Source: Hemileia vastatrix
Taxonomy: Eukaryota > Basidiomycota > Pucciniomycetes > Pucciniales > Zaghouaniaceae
Assembly (NCBI GenBank): GCA_030280995.1
Contig: JASXTE010000007.1
Location: 6,227,501-6,291,500, forward strand
Length of the DNA: 64,000 nucleotides
Reading direction: 5' to 3'
Shown here piece by piece: positions 42,922 through 56,092 of this stretch (its first letter is position 1; each line of letters opens with the position of its first letter). A model generated the notes under the pieces. That model worked only from the letters and a program-made list of their open reading frames with translations, was not told the DNA's origin and ran no database searches. Made by a program: the position numbers and the translations under genes.

Positions 42922-44620
42922 ATGGGGATGAATGGGAAGAGAAAATTTAAGATTATCTCCCCTAAAAAATTATTAACACCAGGATTGAACAAATGTAATT
43001 TTGTAATTCAACATAAAGGAAGATCTACAATAGAAATACCTGCCATTTTTTCTGAAATTGAAAATTCTTCTTTTGGAGAACAACTTTCTGGTGAGGAAAA
43101 AGATTCCATAATTCAATCGATAAAATATTTTCCTGTGGCCTTTGCTCATGGGTCACATGAATTAGGATTGATAAAAAGAGAAATGAAACTTTTATCATCT
43201 TTCCCATTAACTGAAATACTACCTAGTTTAAAGAAGAAGACTTATCCGGCTTCTCCCACAAAGAGAAAAGATATTGAAGACAATATCTCTACCCTTTTAA
43301 AAATGAATATTATTGAAAAGGTAGTCGAAACACCTAAAAATTGTGCTATCTCACCTTTATTAATTTCTAATGAGAAAGATAAAGCTAGGTTATGTGGTGA
43401 TTATAGAACATTAAAAACCAATACTGTTGATGGTATCTATCCTTTACCCAGAATTAGCTCTATACATGCTACCTTACAAGGTGCTAGATATATCAGCTTT
43501 TTATGTGGTAATAAAGGATATCACCAGGTACCTGTTGAGAAAAATTTTTCAGAATTTTCTGATGATTTCCACTCATATGGGTATTTATAAGTATGTTAAG
43601 ATGCCATTTGGCCCCAAAAATGCCCCTTCAGTTTTTTAAAAAGTTATGGATAACACATTCGATCAGGAAATAATTAAAGGATGACTTATGGTTTACATTG
43701 ATGATATCATCATATTCTCTAAAACATTTGAGGAGAATCTTAACCACCTGTGTAAAGTGTTCCATAAGATAGATGTGATAAATATGGCGCTTGCCTTGAA
43801 GAAATGCAAATTTGGTTTTCAATCCTTAAAAGTGCTTGGTCATGTTGTCTCAGGTTTTCAGATATGTGTTGACCAAAAACAAAGTGGCAGCCATACAACA
43901 GGTGAAGGCTCCTACCACAGTTAGAGAGCTAAAGAGTTCTTTAGGAATGTGTGGGTACTATATACATTATATAAAAATTATCAAGTCATAGCATTACCCC
44001 TTACCCAATTAACTAAGAAAGATGTTGCTTTTGTCTGGAATAGTGAAAGACAAAGAGCTTTTGACACTATTAAACATTTTGTGATGTCAGAACCAACTCT
44101 TTCTTTGCCTGACTTCAATCAAACATTTGTTTTATACACTGATTCCAGTTTTATTGGTCTTGTTGTTTCTCTCCATCAAAAACAAGTTATTAATGATAAA
44201 GTATCAGAAGTAGTAATTTGTTATATTTAAAGAACCTTGAGAAATAGTGAATTGAAATATGGTGCCACTCAGATGGAGTGTTTAGCAGTAGTGTGGGCTC
44301 TAGAGAAGCTACATTATTATCTGGATGGCCAGAAATTTGAACTTCTCACTGACTTCAGTGCAGTTAAATCCCTCTTAAACTTGAGAACACCTAACAGACA
44401 TATGTTCAGATGGCAGCTAGCTGTTCAAGAATATATAGGGAGGATGACAATAATTCATAGGTCTGGTACTGTTGACTCATATGTGGATATGTTATCAATG
44501 TTACCTTTTCCAAATGATGACTCAAATCCTGCATATGTTCCTGTAGATGAGATAGTTTACATTCACGGGATATATATGGTTGATATGGAGGAAGAGCTAT
44601 TAAAGCTTACTCTGGATTAA
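42922..44620 (+). pseudogene. Element 2 reverse transcriptase and RNase H
   Basis: The segment 42922-43590 continues the phase from the protease (SLKKKTYPASPTKRKDIED, ISNEKDKARLCGDYRTL). A frameshift near 43560 leads to YKYVKMPFGPKNAPSVF (motif B) and VYIDDIIIFSK (motif C, YIDD). TGA at 43684 replaces a Trp codon conserved in element 3. RNase H: FVLYTDSSFIGL, ATQMECLAVVWALEKL and LLTDFSAVKSLL, then RSGTVDSYVDMLS. A further frameshift near 43930 and a stop at 44228 interrupt. Domain assignment is firm; the gene is dead. Confidence 0.8.
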
Positions 44621-46135
44621 TATGATAAGGACACTAACTTAAAAAAGTTATGTACCATATTAAATGATCCAAAGAATGCTTCAATACAAGCATTAATTAA
44701 AACTCTCCCATCAAATTACCAGAAGGCTTTGGAAAAAGGTAAATTTTAAATTGATGATGGCTACCTCTATTATAGAAGAATGTTGAGTAATGATATTGTT
44801 ATTCCTCCTTCTATGAAAGAAATCATCTTGAAGATTTGTCATGATGAAATATTGGCTGGATATTTTGATATTGAGAAAACAATGATCAGAATTATAAACA
44901 CTGCTTGGTGGGTTAATATGTCTGAAGAAACCAAACTATATGTTGAATCCTGTGATTCTTTCCAAAAATCAAAAAGATTGACTGGTAAAAGAGCTGGATT
45001 AATGCAACATATTGAAACTCCTGATGCACCATGGCAAAAAAATAAAAATGGAATTTGTAACAGGAATACCCATTTCTGGGAAAGACAGTTATAACTCTTG
45101 CTGGGTTATTGTGGACAGATTCACAAAAATGTGTAAATTTATCCCTACCCACAAGGATGTTTCCACTTAAGAATTAGCTTTCTTGTGGTGATTTCATATG
45201 TTTAATACTACTGATTTTCCTAAGGCCATAATCTCTTTTAGAGACCCTAAATTTACTTCTGAATTTTGGATGTCTCTGATGGATGTTTGTGGTTGTGATC
45301 TGAAAATTTTTACTGCCCATCACCACAAACTGATGGATTAGCTGAAACAATGGTTCAGACCTTGGAGGATATGATAAGAAGGTATTGTGCCTTTGTCCTT
45401 GAGTACAAAGACAATGACAAATTTACTCATTATTGGGTTACCTTACTTCCTGGTTTAGAATTTGCTTATAATAGCACTGTTCATTCTGTTACTCAGAAAA
45501 AGCCTTTTGATCTCTGGCTTGGATATGTTCCAAATACTCCTTCCCAAATTCTCAATAATAAAATACCTAAATTAGATTCACATCCTGGTGTGAAATCTTT
45601 TCTTCAAATGCAACAACTTTGCAGAAGTCATGCTCAAAAATGTATTGAAAAAAATTTTTAATATGAGAAAAAGAGGTGGGACAAATCCCATAAAGAATAA
45701 ACCCTTAAAAAGGTTGATGAAGTACTGATTTCTACAGTACACTTCAATTAAAAAGGTAATAACAAATTAAAAGACCCATCTGTAGGTCCATTTGTTGTCA
45801 GAAGAATGGTTAGTGATAACGCAGTTGAAGTTATCCTGTATTCTCCATATGACAGAAAACATCCTGTTTTTCCAATATCTCTTTTGAAACCTTACACATC
45901 CAATAGTGATTTATTTCCTAGAAAGAGGGGAGGACTAAAGAAGACCACTAATAAAATCACCAAGACAGCAGAAATTGATAAGATTCTAAATGACAGAATA
46001 GTTACTGCTGAAAAATGTACTGAATACTTATTGAGATTCAAGAATAAATCTTCTGAATATGATTCTTGTATACCTGGGAAAGATATATCTAATCTTCCTA
46101 CTCTGCTAAAGAAATATAAAAAGAGAAAATCATAG
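44621..46135 (+). pseudogene. Element 2 integrase with degenerate chromodomain
   Basis: IVIPPSMKEIILKICHDE and CDSFQKSKRLTGKRAG form the zinc region, with the second Cys of the CxxC pair changed to Phe. WVIVDRFTK and FRDPKFTSEFW give core acids. The third region near 45320-45370 is frameshifted. The open segment 45350-45661 has FAYNSTVHSVTQKKPF, and 45806-46135 ends with EYLLRFKNKSSEYDSCIP, a chromodomain-like tail lacking the usual Trp. TAG at 46133 lies only 32 bp before the 3' LTR. Confidence 0.78.
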
Positions 46136-46167
46136 CATTTTTTTATTGTTTTTTTAGAGTGATGGAG

Positions 46168-46513
46168 TGTCAGCCAGGCTGATAGACTTACCCAGTAAAA
46201 TTAATAATTATTTACTGGGATGAAGCCACACCTTTTTATTTCTTATATATTATTATTAATTATAATATAATTACTTTAAATTTACTTTTAATAAATTAAC
46301 TAGTTACAAAAAAGTAAATTTAGTAAATAATTAAAATTAATATAAAAATGTCCCTTATATTTTATTTCCTGACACTGTGCTCAATAACAGGTTAAAGGAA
46401 TATTAAAATAAAAAGTAATAAAATAAAAATCAATATTGAAATATAATTTATTATTAAAATAAAAATAAATATATACAAAAAATTCAAAATACTTATTTAA
46501 AAATGACACTTAC
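46168..46513 (+). repeat. Element 2 3' LTR, first part
   Basis: TGTCAGCCAGGCTGATAGAC onward matches 18840-19190. Further parts are 47705-47870 and 49374-49671. Confidence 0.8.
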
Positions 46514-47704
46514 TGTTGGCCGGTTGTCTAGAAGAAGATGAAAAAATAAGGTAGAAGGGGAAATAAAAGGTAACTGAAATAAAGAATATATAAAAAACTT
46601 AAAGACTTTTAATAAAGATGGACGGGGATCAATATGGTTAATAAAGTAAGTACGGTTTTATTCTCTCTGTTCAATTATCAACTATTAAAACTAAAATATT
46701 CTTATTACAACCTTTTAATATTTTATTGTATTACTTAAATAGTCAGAAGCGCAATTTAAATAGTAGTAAATAAAATGTATTTTGTAGTGTAATTAAAATA
46801 TGTTTGAGTAGTAAGTGATGAGCATAAATGAGATAACAAAAGGCCTTCTATAGGCAAAGGGACCAATGAGGCGCTATCACTGAGTATATACAAAATAATA
46901 ATAGGATGAAACAAAAAGATAAGAGAAAATAATTGAAACATAACGATGGAGAGAAAAAGATGAAACAAGTAATTAAAATCCCAATTAAGAACACAATTTT
47001 CACGCAACCATTTCCCAAATCATTTAAGTAACATAGTGAGTAATTAAACAATCTCTGAGACATGAGAACCATGTGAAAAAGTAATCAAATCAAGTATAAA
47101 AATATTTTTTATAGATTTTTTTAAGTGAAGCAAATGGAATGTTTTGACGCAACAAAATATTGTAATCAATTTTTGTATTAGTCTGTAGAAAATTAATAAA
47201 TTGTTTTGACTATGTAATAACTAGTTGAAACAAGTAATTAATCTTTCTACTGAACCAACTTTAGAATTTTAAATTTGTTATAATTATTATAATGCATTTA
47301 ATATTCAACACAAATAAGGGTCAAAAAACAACGTCAATAATTATGGATAATTTTAAATATGAAAAGGGTTAAATTATATATTTAAATTTAAAAATTAATG
47401 TAATTACAATATAAGATAATTTAATAAGATATAATTATATTATCAACATGTAATTAATTAATTATTCATTAAATACACATAACACCTCTTTATATGGAAT
47501 ATAATAATTACTTTAATGTATACTTAATTTATATGATAATAAAATTAGTATGAAATTTATTTTAATTATAAAATAATATTTTAATATAATTTATTATGTA
47601 ATATAAATTTAATATATATACATAAGCTGCAATTATTATTTCCTTTATTAGCTCCAATAAAATTGTATGTTTAATACTTGGCTCCTGGGACAGCCTGGCT
47701 GACA
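46514..47704 (-). mobile_element. Solo LTR nested in element 2 3' LTR
   Basis: Starts TGTTGGCCGGTTGTCTAGAAG and ends GGGACAGCCTGGCTGACA, 1191 bp, inverted relative to the host element. Exact duplication CTTAC (46509-46513 and 47705-47709). Confidence 0.88.
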
Positions 47705-47870
47705 CTTACAGTAATTTTTAAATAAATCAATTTATTTTGACATATACAGTAAATACATATTTTAGACTCATTATTTTCAGAAAAATCTTATTATTTGAAA
47801 ATATTTTTCTGGAATTTTCTTTTTCTTCTCTCATACTCCTGTATATACGATCTTAACACCATGCTTTGTC

Positions 47871-49373
47871 TGTCAGGCTGAGGTCAAGTACAAGGACGTG
47901 AACTAGCTTGAATGGTCAGTTGTCTAGAAGATTTTAATGGTCCTATATGAATACTGTAATCTAAATCCAATAAGTAGTAAAATATAATCAAAATTAAAGG
48001 TCTCAGTAATATAATTCTCACTATTTTTATATATGGCTTACAATCTTTGTAGTTGGTAGAAAAATAGATTTTATAATTCAGATACTATTCAAAAGTCTTA
48101 TAAAAGTACTAAAATTGATATGTATTGTAATTTATTTGGTTATATTGGTAAATTGTAAATGATAAAGAATGTAGAAACAAGACCCAAAAACCTCCTCCTT
48201 TTATACACACTGAGTTCCCCAATAAATCCCTTGATATACCATCCAATACACAGTTAAAGACGCCTCAAATCCACAAATAGACCTGCCCATCAACATCCCT
48301 AGTGATCCATGACATAATTAGACAAGTAACAACCGCCGAAATCCTGTAATAATAAGGGAAATCCATCAAAATTAAAGAAAAAGACAAAAAGAGAGTATAT
48401 GCATATAAAACAATAATATAAAAGACTAAAGGAGACTTTTTAAGGCTAATAATAGCTTAATAATAAGGGGGATTTAATGTAGAAATGGAGGGGCTAATCC
48501 TGACATTATACTACATGAAATTCCCATTCAAAAAAAACCAAAATTGACTGAGAAACCACCAAAAAACATAAAACAGAGCGTGAGATGTGGGGTAACTACA
48601 TGCAGTCCTTGTCAGGTGCTTGCACGGGTAAATCCTTGACTAAAATTAGGTGAATTTAAGCGTGGTGATGAAATAAGATGCCAAGAATGAGGTTATTAAT
48701 GAAATTAGTGCATATAAATAAGGTCAATGCACTATTAATTAAGCTAGGACACTAAATAAGCGCCTGTTGCCTATTTTAGTGTGTTTCCCCACAGTGGGCG
48801 TAGAATGTGGGGTAATTATAGTGTGAAAAAGCTAACTTTGCTAAAAATAAAGCTATTCACACGGGAAAAAAGCAGGCAGTATGTGGCCAGTACACAGAAG
48901 CCATTTCTGGCATAAAAAACACCAAATTTGAAAAGTGTTATTTTTATGCATTTAAATAGCCAAATCAATAGTCCTAAATGAGCTCAATTGATCTGTCAAA
49001 GCGCATTTTTGATATTCTCAATTTTATAGCGCATATATTCAACTTTTAAGTGAAATAAAGTGCATTTCTTGTTTTTTGCGTAAAACAATGAATATAACAG
49101 CTTTAAGTGTACTTAAAAATTATGCAGCCTTATACTTAAGGTTCTTAAGATTGCCTTAACATATTCCAACTTAATATTAAGTACATAATACCTATAAAAG
49201 GTGGATATATGCGTGTATATAAGGTGTTATAATGGCATTTTTTTGTGTATTATCATAATTTTACTTATGTATACTGTTTGTGTACTCTCATTTATTGTTA
49301 CCATGTATAGTTCATGTGTTTAACATAACTTATAAGCACTTTTTACTCAGTCCTGGGGATATACAGGCCGACA
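47871..49373 (-). mobile_element. Second solo LTR nested in element 2 3' LTR
   Basis: Starts TGTCAGGCTGAGGTC and ends ATATACAGGCCGACA, 1503 bp, exact duplication TTGTC (47866-47870 and 49374-49378). The right end (ACTCAGTCCTGGGGATATA) resembles the solo LTRs at 6016 and 13504, but it is ~320 bp longer and most of the interior is different. Orientation follows that end. Confidence 0.85.
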
Positions 49374-49671
49374 TTGTCTCTCTTTTGCCTATATAAGGCC
49401 TCCCCTTTCTGGTTGTTTTAAAGCATCCTTTACATACACATTTATTTTATTTATTACAAACCAAATATTATTTATTACTACAATTGATTGTTTTAGTATT
49501 TACACCACATATTTCAAAAATCATTAATTATAAAATTTTTACCTTCTAACTTGAGTATATCAAACAAAAGATAATTCCTCACATAAATTTGACTTTGAAA
49601 TCTTCAAACTCCACCTACCAACACCATTAAACCTTCACCAAAATCTTCTAGACAAAAAGCCCATACCAACG
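49374..49671 (+). repeat. Element 2 3' LTR, last part
   Basis: Resumes at CTCTCTTTTGCCTATATAAGG and runs to CCATACCAACG. It holds the unoccupied version (ATTCCTCACATAAATTTGAC) of the site where element 1 entered the 5' LTR. Confidence 0.75.
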
Positions 49672-49751
49672 GAATTCTTACTTAGTTTCTGGAAATTCAC
49701 TTATCTGTTTTAATATCTCTAGTTATTCTTATCATATATATTCAATAAGTT

Positions 49752-49950
49752 AGGGGGTATCAAGTTTAGAAATCTTCCATTTAAAAATAATTTTTTTTCC
49801 ACCAAATTGACCATGATTATTATTTAAAATATACCATATTGTGCACCCAAAACACCTTCTTACTGAGAATTAGTTTCAATATTGTGGCTTTCCTTTTGTG
49901 TTGTGAAATAAATTTTAAATAATTAAAAATTTATAATTTTGATACCCCCT
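49752..49950. mobile_element. ~200-bp MITE, copy 2
   Basis: AGGGGGTATCAA and TTGATACCCCCT form a perfect 12-bp terminal inverted repeat around 199 bp. Flanks are GTT (left) and ATT (right). Same size and terminal layout as 238-437. Confidence 0.65.
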
Positions 49951-51091
49951 ATTGTGTATAATCCATAATAAAAAGAGTATTGGTAGTTTATTTTACAAAA
50001 TTAGAGACTGTAACTTGACCAATAATGTGAATATACCATGGGGCTTTTCTAGTTTAAATTTAGAAATAAATTTGACATTATCAATCATTTTACTAATCTT
50101 TACTCTCTATCCAGTGTATCAGTAATTTTGTAACAATTTTTCTGAATTTTCATCACTTAGTGGTACTGTCATTTTGAAATTGGGATGTTTTTTGCTCCAT
50201 TTCTGAGCTGTTATCTTGAGCTAACATAGTTTTTCCTTACCAATAGTTGTGGGTTATCTTTAAGATTTTTCTTTGGGATGTTCATTAGGCAAATTAAATT
50301 GAAATTTTTCTTTAAGAACTTTGTATTGAAAAATGAAGGTAGGTAATGGTTATGAGATGTCAATAATAATAAAATTACTATAAACAATATTTTCTAAATA
50401 AGTTATTGAATTTATGATTAATAAGATATTATTGACACAAAAATAATGTATAATATGGTTATTTCAACTTGTGAGGGAATGAGAATAAGAATTTATAGTG
50501 AGTTTATACTGAAAATGAATGTTTGTGTTTGAAAATTAAAATACAATACCATCAACTAAAAGAGCTCTCCTTATATATAGCTGTAGCTCCCCACTTATAC
50601 AGATAATTAATTAAAATCAAAAGGTCATTAAGTTAGTAAATAATGTTTTTTTGGGAAGAAAAGAGAATAGAAAAGAAAAAATGATAATAATATGGTTCAC
50701 TTTAAAGAATTTTCGGCACTTGAAAGCAGGTTTTAATCCCTATCATTCACTTAATTTGATTTTAAATAAGCTATAGTTTTTCTTAGAACAATACACACTC
50801 AAAAATGAATTTTCCTTGTCATCTGGCATTAAATATGAGTTATTCTTGAACCAAAAATGGATTTAGGGTTTGGAAGCTGCTAGCAGGTTCTATGCGTTTT
50901 TTTGGTGGTTATATTCAAAATAAATATCAAGGCATTTGTTTATTATGAGAGAAAAATAACCCAATAAGATCTTGAGAACCACTTAAAGAACACTTAATTA
51001 AGAAAATTACTTAAAAAATAAATAATTAGTTTTAATTTTTAAAGTTAAGAAATTAAGGTGAAGTGATAATAGCTAACAGTGATAATTTAAT
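49951..51091. other. AT-rich sequence, no gene seen
   Basis: Region between the MITE and element 3. I see no frame or element end. Confidence 0.4.
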
Positions 51092-51096
51092 CATAT

Positions 51097-52402
51097 TGTC
51101 GGCCAGTCATCTAGAAGAGGGATAGGAAGAGGAAAGGAAAAGGAGGAGGACAAAGAAAGGAAAAAAAAACTTAAAGAGAATAATAAAAATTAAAAGAAAT
51201 AAAAGAAAGAATATAGGGAGTATTTAAGGGGGGTGCAACAACAACTTTTGGGGCTATTGACAAGACAAAATTAATGGTTTAAAAAAAGGTATTATGATCA
51301 AGTAAGTACTTTTAAATTCTGCTTAAATAACAACTACAACTACTAATAGACTTAAAACAACCTTATTTTATTTATAAAAATTTTTTTGTAGGACTTGTAG
51401 TGTCACAAAAATAAAATAATTAAAGTATATAAATTTATATAAGTAATGTAAGTGATGGAGGCTAAAGGGGACTTCCAAGGCCTTTTTATAGGCAAGGAGA
51501 CCTCTGAAGCGCCATAATAGTGTTTATAAAAATAATAGAAATGTGAAACAAGAAGACGAGAATATAATTAAAACATAGAAATTAAGAGAAAAACATGAAA
51601 CAATAAACTAAACCCATGAGTAAGTAACCGATTTTCCCACCATAAGTTCCCAAAACAATTAATTAAAATAACCAGTATATAAGTAAGTCTCAAACATAAG
51701 AACTGTGAGTAAAATAATATAAAACAGATATTACAGTGAGATGTAATAAGTTTAATTAAAACAAAGAAAATTATTTTCACGCAAAAATTCATGTAATAAA
51801 TTTAATCCTGTATAAAGCAAAAATATTCAATTGTTTTAACTATGTAATTAATTCAATAACTAGTTTAAATGAAACAAATAATTAATTTAATGATATTTCT
51901 AATTTAAAGTGAGAATTTGAATACCATCTTATTAAATAAGTGTTTTAACTTGTTTAATATTTTGATGGCACAATTAAGAATCAAAAAAGCGCCCAATATT
52001 ATTGTTTAATAAGATATGTAAGGCTTTATTTAATATATAAACTTAATTACATCATAAGTTAGTTTTACACTTATAATTATTATATATGTTTGTAATTAAT
52101 TAATTATTAATTTATATTTTTATTGAATACATTAAAATGCGCCATAATTTATAGAATATAAAATATATCATGCTTAATTTAAATGTATAAATAATTTATA
52201 TAATAATAAAATTAATATAATACTTATTTTACTTATATTTAATAAGATACTTATTTTACTTATATTTAATAAGATACTTATATAATTTTAATATGCAATA
52301 AAATATTAATTTAAATACATAACATGCATATTTTTATGCCCTCTTTCAGGCCCAATGAATTAACATAACATTAACTGGCCTCCTGGTACAGCCTGGCTGA
52401 CA
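51097..52402 (-). repeat. Element 3 3' LTR
   Basis: 1306 bp. In plus orientation it starts TGTCGGCCAGTCATCTAG and ends CAGCCTGGCTGACA. It has a doubled TACTTATTTTACTTATATTTA block (about 52230-52270) that is single in the other LTR. Confidence 0.85.
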
Positions 52403-52434
52403 CTTGCTCACTCTAAAAAAACAAGAAAAAAATG

Positions 52435-53898
52435 CTAAGATTTTTTCTTTTTATAATTTTTTAACAGAGTAGCAAGATTTGAAATTTCTTTTACAGGTAT
52501 ACATGCATCATTTTCAGATAATTTGTTCTTATATCTCAATAAATATGCAATACCTCTTTCAGAAGTGATAATTCTATCATTGAGAGTTTTATCAATTTCT
52601 GCAGTTTCTGTGACTTCCTGAGGGTTTTTCTTAGGCCTTCCCCTTCTTTTGGAAAATAAGTCACTGTTGGAAGTATAACGTTTAAGAAATGAAATGGGAA
52701 AAACAGAATATTTCTTATCATATGGAGAATACAATACAACTTCTACTGCATTCTCTCCAACCATTCTGTTAACAACAAATGGTCCCACAAAAGGTTCCTT
52801 TAATTTTTTGTTTCCTTGTACATTGAAATGGACAGTAGATTTCAACACTTCATCACCCTTGTTAAATGTGTATTCTTTACGGGATTTATCCAATCTTTTC
52901 TTTTCATATTAAAATGCCTTATCAATACAGCTTTGAGCATGTTTTCTGCATATCTGTTGCATTTGCATAAAAGATCTTACACCAGGATGTAGGTCCAACC
53001 CAGGTATTTTATTATTGATAATATGAGCAGGGGTGTTTGGGACATCACCTAACCAAAGCTCAAAAGGCTTTTTCTTAGTGACAGAATGAACAGTGCTATT
53101 ATATACAAATTCAATACCAGGAAATAGAGTGACCCAGTCATGAGTAAATCTGTCATTATCTTTATATTCTAATCCAAAGGCAAAATACCTTCTAATCATA
53201 TCTTCCAGAGTTTGAATCATTCTTTCAGCTAGACCATCAGTCTGAGGATGGTGAGCTGTAGACAATTTTATCTCAAAGCCATAAATATCCATCAAATAAG
53301 TCCAAAATTCAGATGTAAATTTTGGGTCTCTATCAGAGATAATGGCTTTTGGAGATCAAATAATATTAAACATGTAAGACCACCATAAGAAAGCTAATTC
53401 CTTTGTGGACACATCTTAGTGGGTGGGAATAAATTTGCATGTTTTTGTGAATCTATCCACTATTACCCAACAAGAGTTATAACTGTCTTTACCTGCTACA
53501 GGAAGACCAGTGACAAAATACATATTAATGATTTGCCAAGGAGCATTAGGTGCTTCAATATGTTGAAACAATCCTACTCTTTTACCTGTCAATCTTTTAG
53601 ATTTTTGACGAGAATCACAAGATTCAACATAAAATTTAATGTCTTCAGACATATTAGCCCACCAATCAATGTTTTTAATTCTGATAATGGTTTTCTAAAG
53701 ATCAAAATGTCCTGTTAATATGTCATCATGACAAAGTTTTAAGATGGTTTCTTTCATGGAAGGAGGAATAACAATGACATTGGTCAGTTTTCTTCTGTAA
53801 TAAATATAACCATCTTTAATGGAAACTTTTCCTTTACTCAAATCACTTTGGTACTTTAGAGGAAGAGTTTTCATCAATTCTTGAATAGAAGCATTCAT
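52435..53898 (-). pseudogene. Element 3 integrase with chromodomain-like tail
   Basis: One phase from about 53898 to TAG at 52435 with only a few stops. Zinc region: LCHDDILTGHFDL and VESCDSRQKSK, where Arg replaces the second Cys. Core: VIVDRFTKTCKF, IISDRDPKFTSEF and AHHPQTDGLAERMIQT, so all three acids are present. GPFVVNRMVGENAVEVVLY is the GPY/F-like module. The end, AYLLRYKNKLSENDACIP, is a chromodomain-like tail (NDACIP where functional domains have an aromatic residue). The frame stops 32 bp from the LTR, as in element 2. Confidence 0.85.
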
Positions 53899-55433
53899 TT
53901 TATCATTCTAGATTGTAACCAAGATATTTAAATCAGAATCTTAATCATATGAATCCAGAATTAATTGTAACAGTTCTTCTTCCATATCAACTATATATAT
54001 ACCATGTATATGATCAGTATAAATTTAAGGCACATAGGCAGGATTGGAGTCATTATTTGGCAGAGGCAACCTTGAAAGCATATCAACATTGGAGTGAACA
54101 TTTCCAGCTCTATAAATAATATTCATTCTTCCTCTGTACTCCTGAACAGCAAGTTGCCACCTAAACATATGTCTATTTGGTGTCTTTAGGTTCAAGAGGG
54201 ATTTGACAGCACTACAGTCAGTTACCAGTTCAAATATTTGGTCATCTAGGTAATAGTAAAGCTTCTCAAGAGCCTAAAAAACTGGTAAACACTCTAATTG
54301 AGTGGCACCATATTTCAATTCACTATTTCTCAAGGTTCTTGAAATATATCAAATTAAAACTACTGAGGATTTATCATTAATAATTTGTTTTTGGTGAAGG
54401 CCAGCACCCAGTCCAACAAAGCTAGAATCTGTGTAAAGGACAAAAGGTTTACTGAAATCTGGAAGAGCCAAGAAAGGGGCTGTTTTTAAACAATTTTTCA
54501 ATGTATCAGAAGCTTTTTGAAAGTCATTATTCCAGATAAAGACAACATCTTTTCTGGTCAGTTTGGTAAGAGGTAAGGCTATGACCTGATAATTTTTAAT
54601 ATATTGTCTATAATAGCCACACATACGCAAAAAAATTTGGATTTCTCTCACAGAAGTTGGTGCTTTTACATTTTGAATTGCAGAAACTTTATTCTGGTCT
54701 ACAAAAATTTTAAGCCTGACACAACATGGCCAAGGACTTTCAAGAATTGAAAACCAAACTTACACTTTTTCAAGGACAAGGTCATATTAATTTCATCCAT
54801 TTTTTTGAAAACTCTATATCAGTGAATCATATGTTCATCAAACATTTTAGAAAAAACTATAATGTCATCAATATATACCATGAGCCATCCTTCAATTATC
54901 TCCTGATGGAAAGTGTTATCCATTAGTTTCTGAAAAACTGAAGGTGCATTTTTAGGGCCAAATGGCATCCTAAAATACTTATATATTCCCATATGAGTAG
55001 CAATAAGCAAGAAATTTTTTGAATTTTTCTCAACAGGTATTTGATGAAAACCTTTATTACCATCCAGACAACTAAAAAGTTTTGCACTTTAGAAGGTAGC
55101 ATGTATTGGATTAATTCTGGGTAAAGGTTAAATATCATCAACAGTATAAGTGTTTAATTCACTATAATCCCCACATAATCTAGCTTTATCTTTATCTTAA
55201 GAAATCAAAACTGGGGAGATGACACAATATTTTGGGGTGACATACACCTTTAAAATGATATTCATTTTTAATAAGGTGGAAATATTATCTTCAATATACT
55301 TTCTCTTTGTTGGAGAAGTAGGATATGGTTTTTTCTTAAGACTAGGAGGAATATCATTCAAATTACAAGATAAAGTAATTTTCATTTTATCTTTAAAAAT
55401 TCGTAAGACATGAGAACCATGAGAAAAAGCCAT
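53899..55433 (-). pseudogene. Element 3 reverse transcriptase and RNase H
   Basis: Polymerase motifs: DKDKARLCGDYSELN, LFSCLDGNKGFHQ (motif A), YKYFRMPFGPKNAPSVFQ (motif B) and VYIDDIIVFSK (motif C). A frameshift near 54750 leads to REIQIFLRMCGYYRQYI and the RNase H segment FVLYTDSSFVGLGAG, ATQLECLPVF and LVTDCSAVKSLL, then NVHSNVDMLSRLP. Around nine stops are scattered through it. It is in phase with the integrase after the frameshift, consistent with a single pol polyprotein. Confidence 0.83.
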
Positions 55434-55733
55434 AGGGAAAATTTTAATTAAGGATATTTTGAATCTTTCTGATCAACCGTTAATTGATCACCTTATGAAG
55501 CTGTTTCAATCTCAGACAATAATTCACCCATTTACTCTGTTTGTCTTCCTTTACATTGGAGCAAATAATGACAAGATTTTAATAAGGGTGCAGAATACTT
55601 CTTAGAAGATGAAATTTTAAATTTTTATTTCCCATTTGTTTGCAGGATCCAACTAAATGCCAAACATGGTTAAAATGTCATTTCCCATGATAAGCCAATT
55701 GCTTAAATTGTCATTTATCATCACAACAGCTTC

Positions 55734-56036
55734 TCAAATAGCTCTGAAAAGACTACCATTATATTTAAAGAATACAGTGGTTTTGTATTTTCCAATGGGA
55801 CATAACACAGAACCATAACCTTTCAATTTTTCAGATGTTATAGGTAATAATTTGCATTGATAATCCTTATCCACAGAAGCTAGTGCTTTCTCAGACACTA
55901 CACTTCCTCCAGCACCAGAGTCAAGAATAACCACAAAATATTTACCACTTATGATAACTGGAGCTCTCAAAGGTGATATTAAAATGGAACTGTCAGTAAT
56001 ATCTTTAATTACTTCAGCATTTTCTACAGAAGACAA
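55734..56036 (-). pseudogene. Element 3 protease
   Basis: A 100-codon open segment with the retropepsin active site VVILDSGAGGSVVSEKAL (Asp-Ser-Gly) about 38 codons in, followed by GYGSVLCPIGKYKT and the FFKYNGSLFRAI block. It stops at 55734. The phase continues to the reverse transcriptase (55433) with further stops between. Confidence 0.8.
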
Positions 56037-56092
56037 GTCAACATCACAATTCTCAGACCAATTATATAAATAATGGATATCCTTTTCTAAAA

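Larger units (their letters stand above)
18840..49671 (+). mobile_element. Element 2: old Ty3/Gypsy chromovirus, expanded by nested insertions
   Basis: The left end is TGTCAGCCAGGCTGC at 18840 and the right end is near 49671, with near-duplicate flanks GAATC (18835-18839) and GAATT (49672-49676). Its own parts are: 5' LTR 18840-19565 plus 33457-33546; leader 33547-34014; gag-pol 41032-46135; and 3' LTR 46168-46513, 47705-47870 and 49374-49671. The rest is inserted DNA. The reconstruction rests on the two LTRs matching block by block, on exact duplications around most insertions, and on similarity of leader and coding order to complete element 3. The extreme LTR ends are mutated, so boundaries are good to a few bases. 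Confidence 0.7.
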
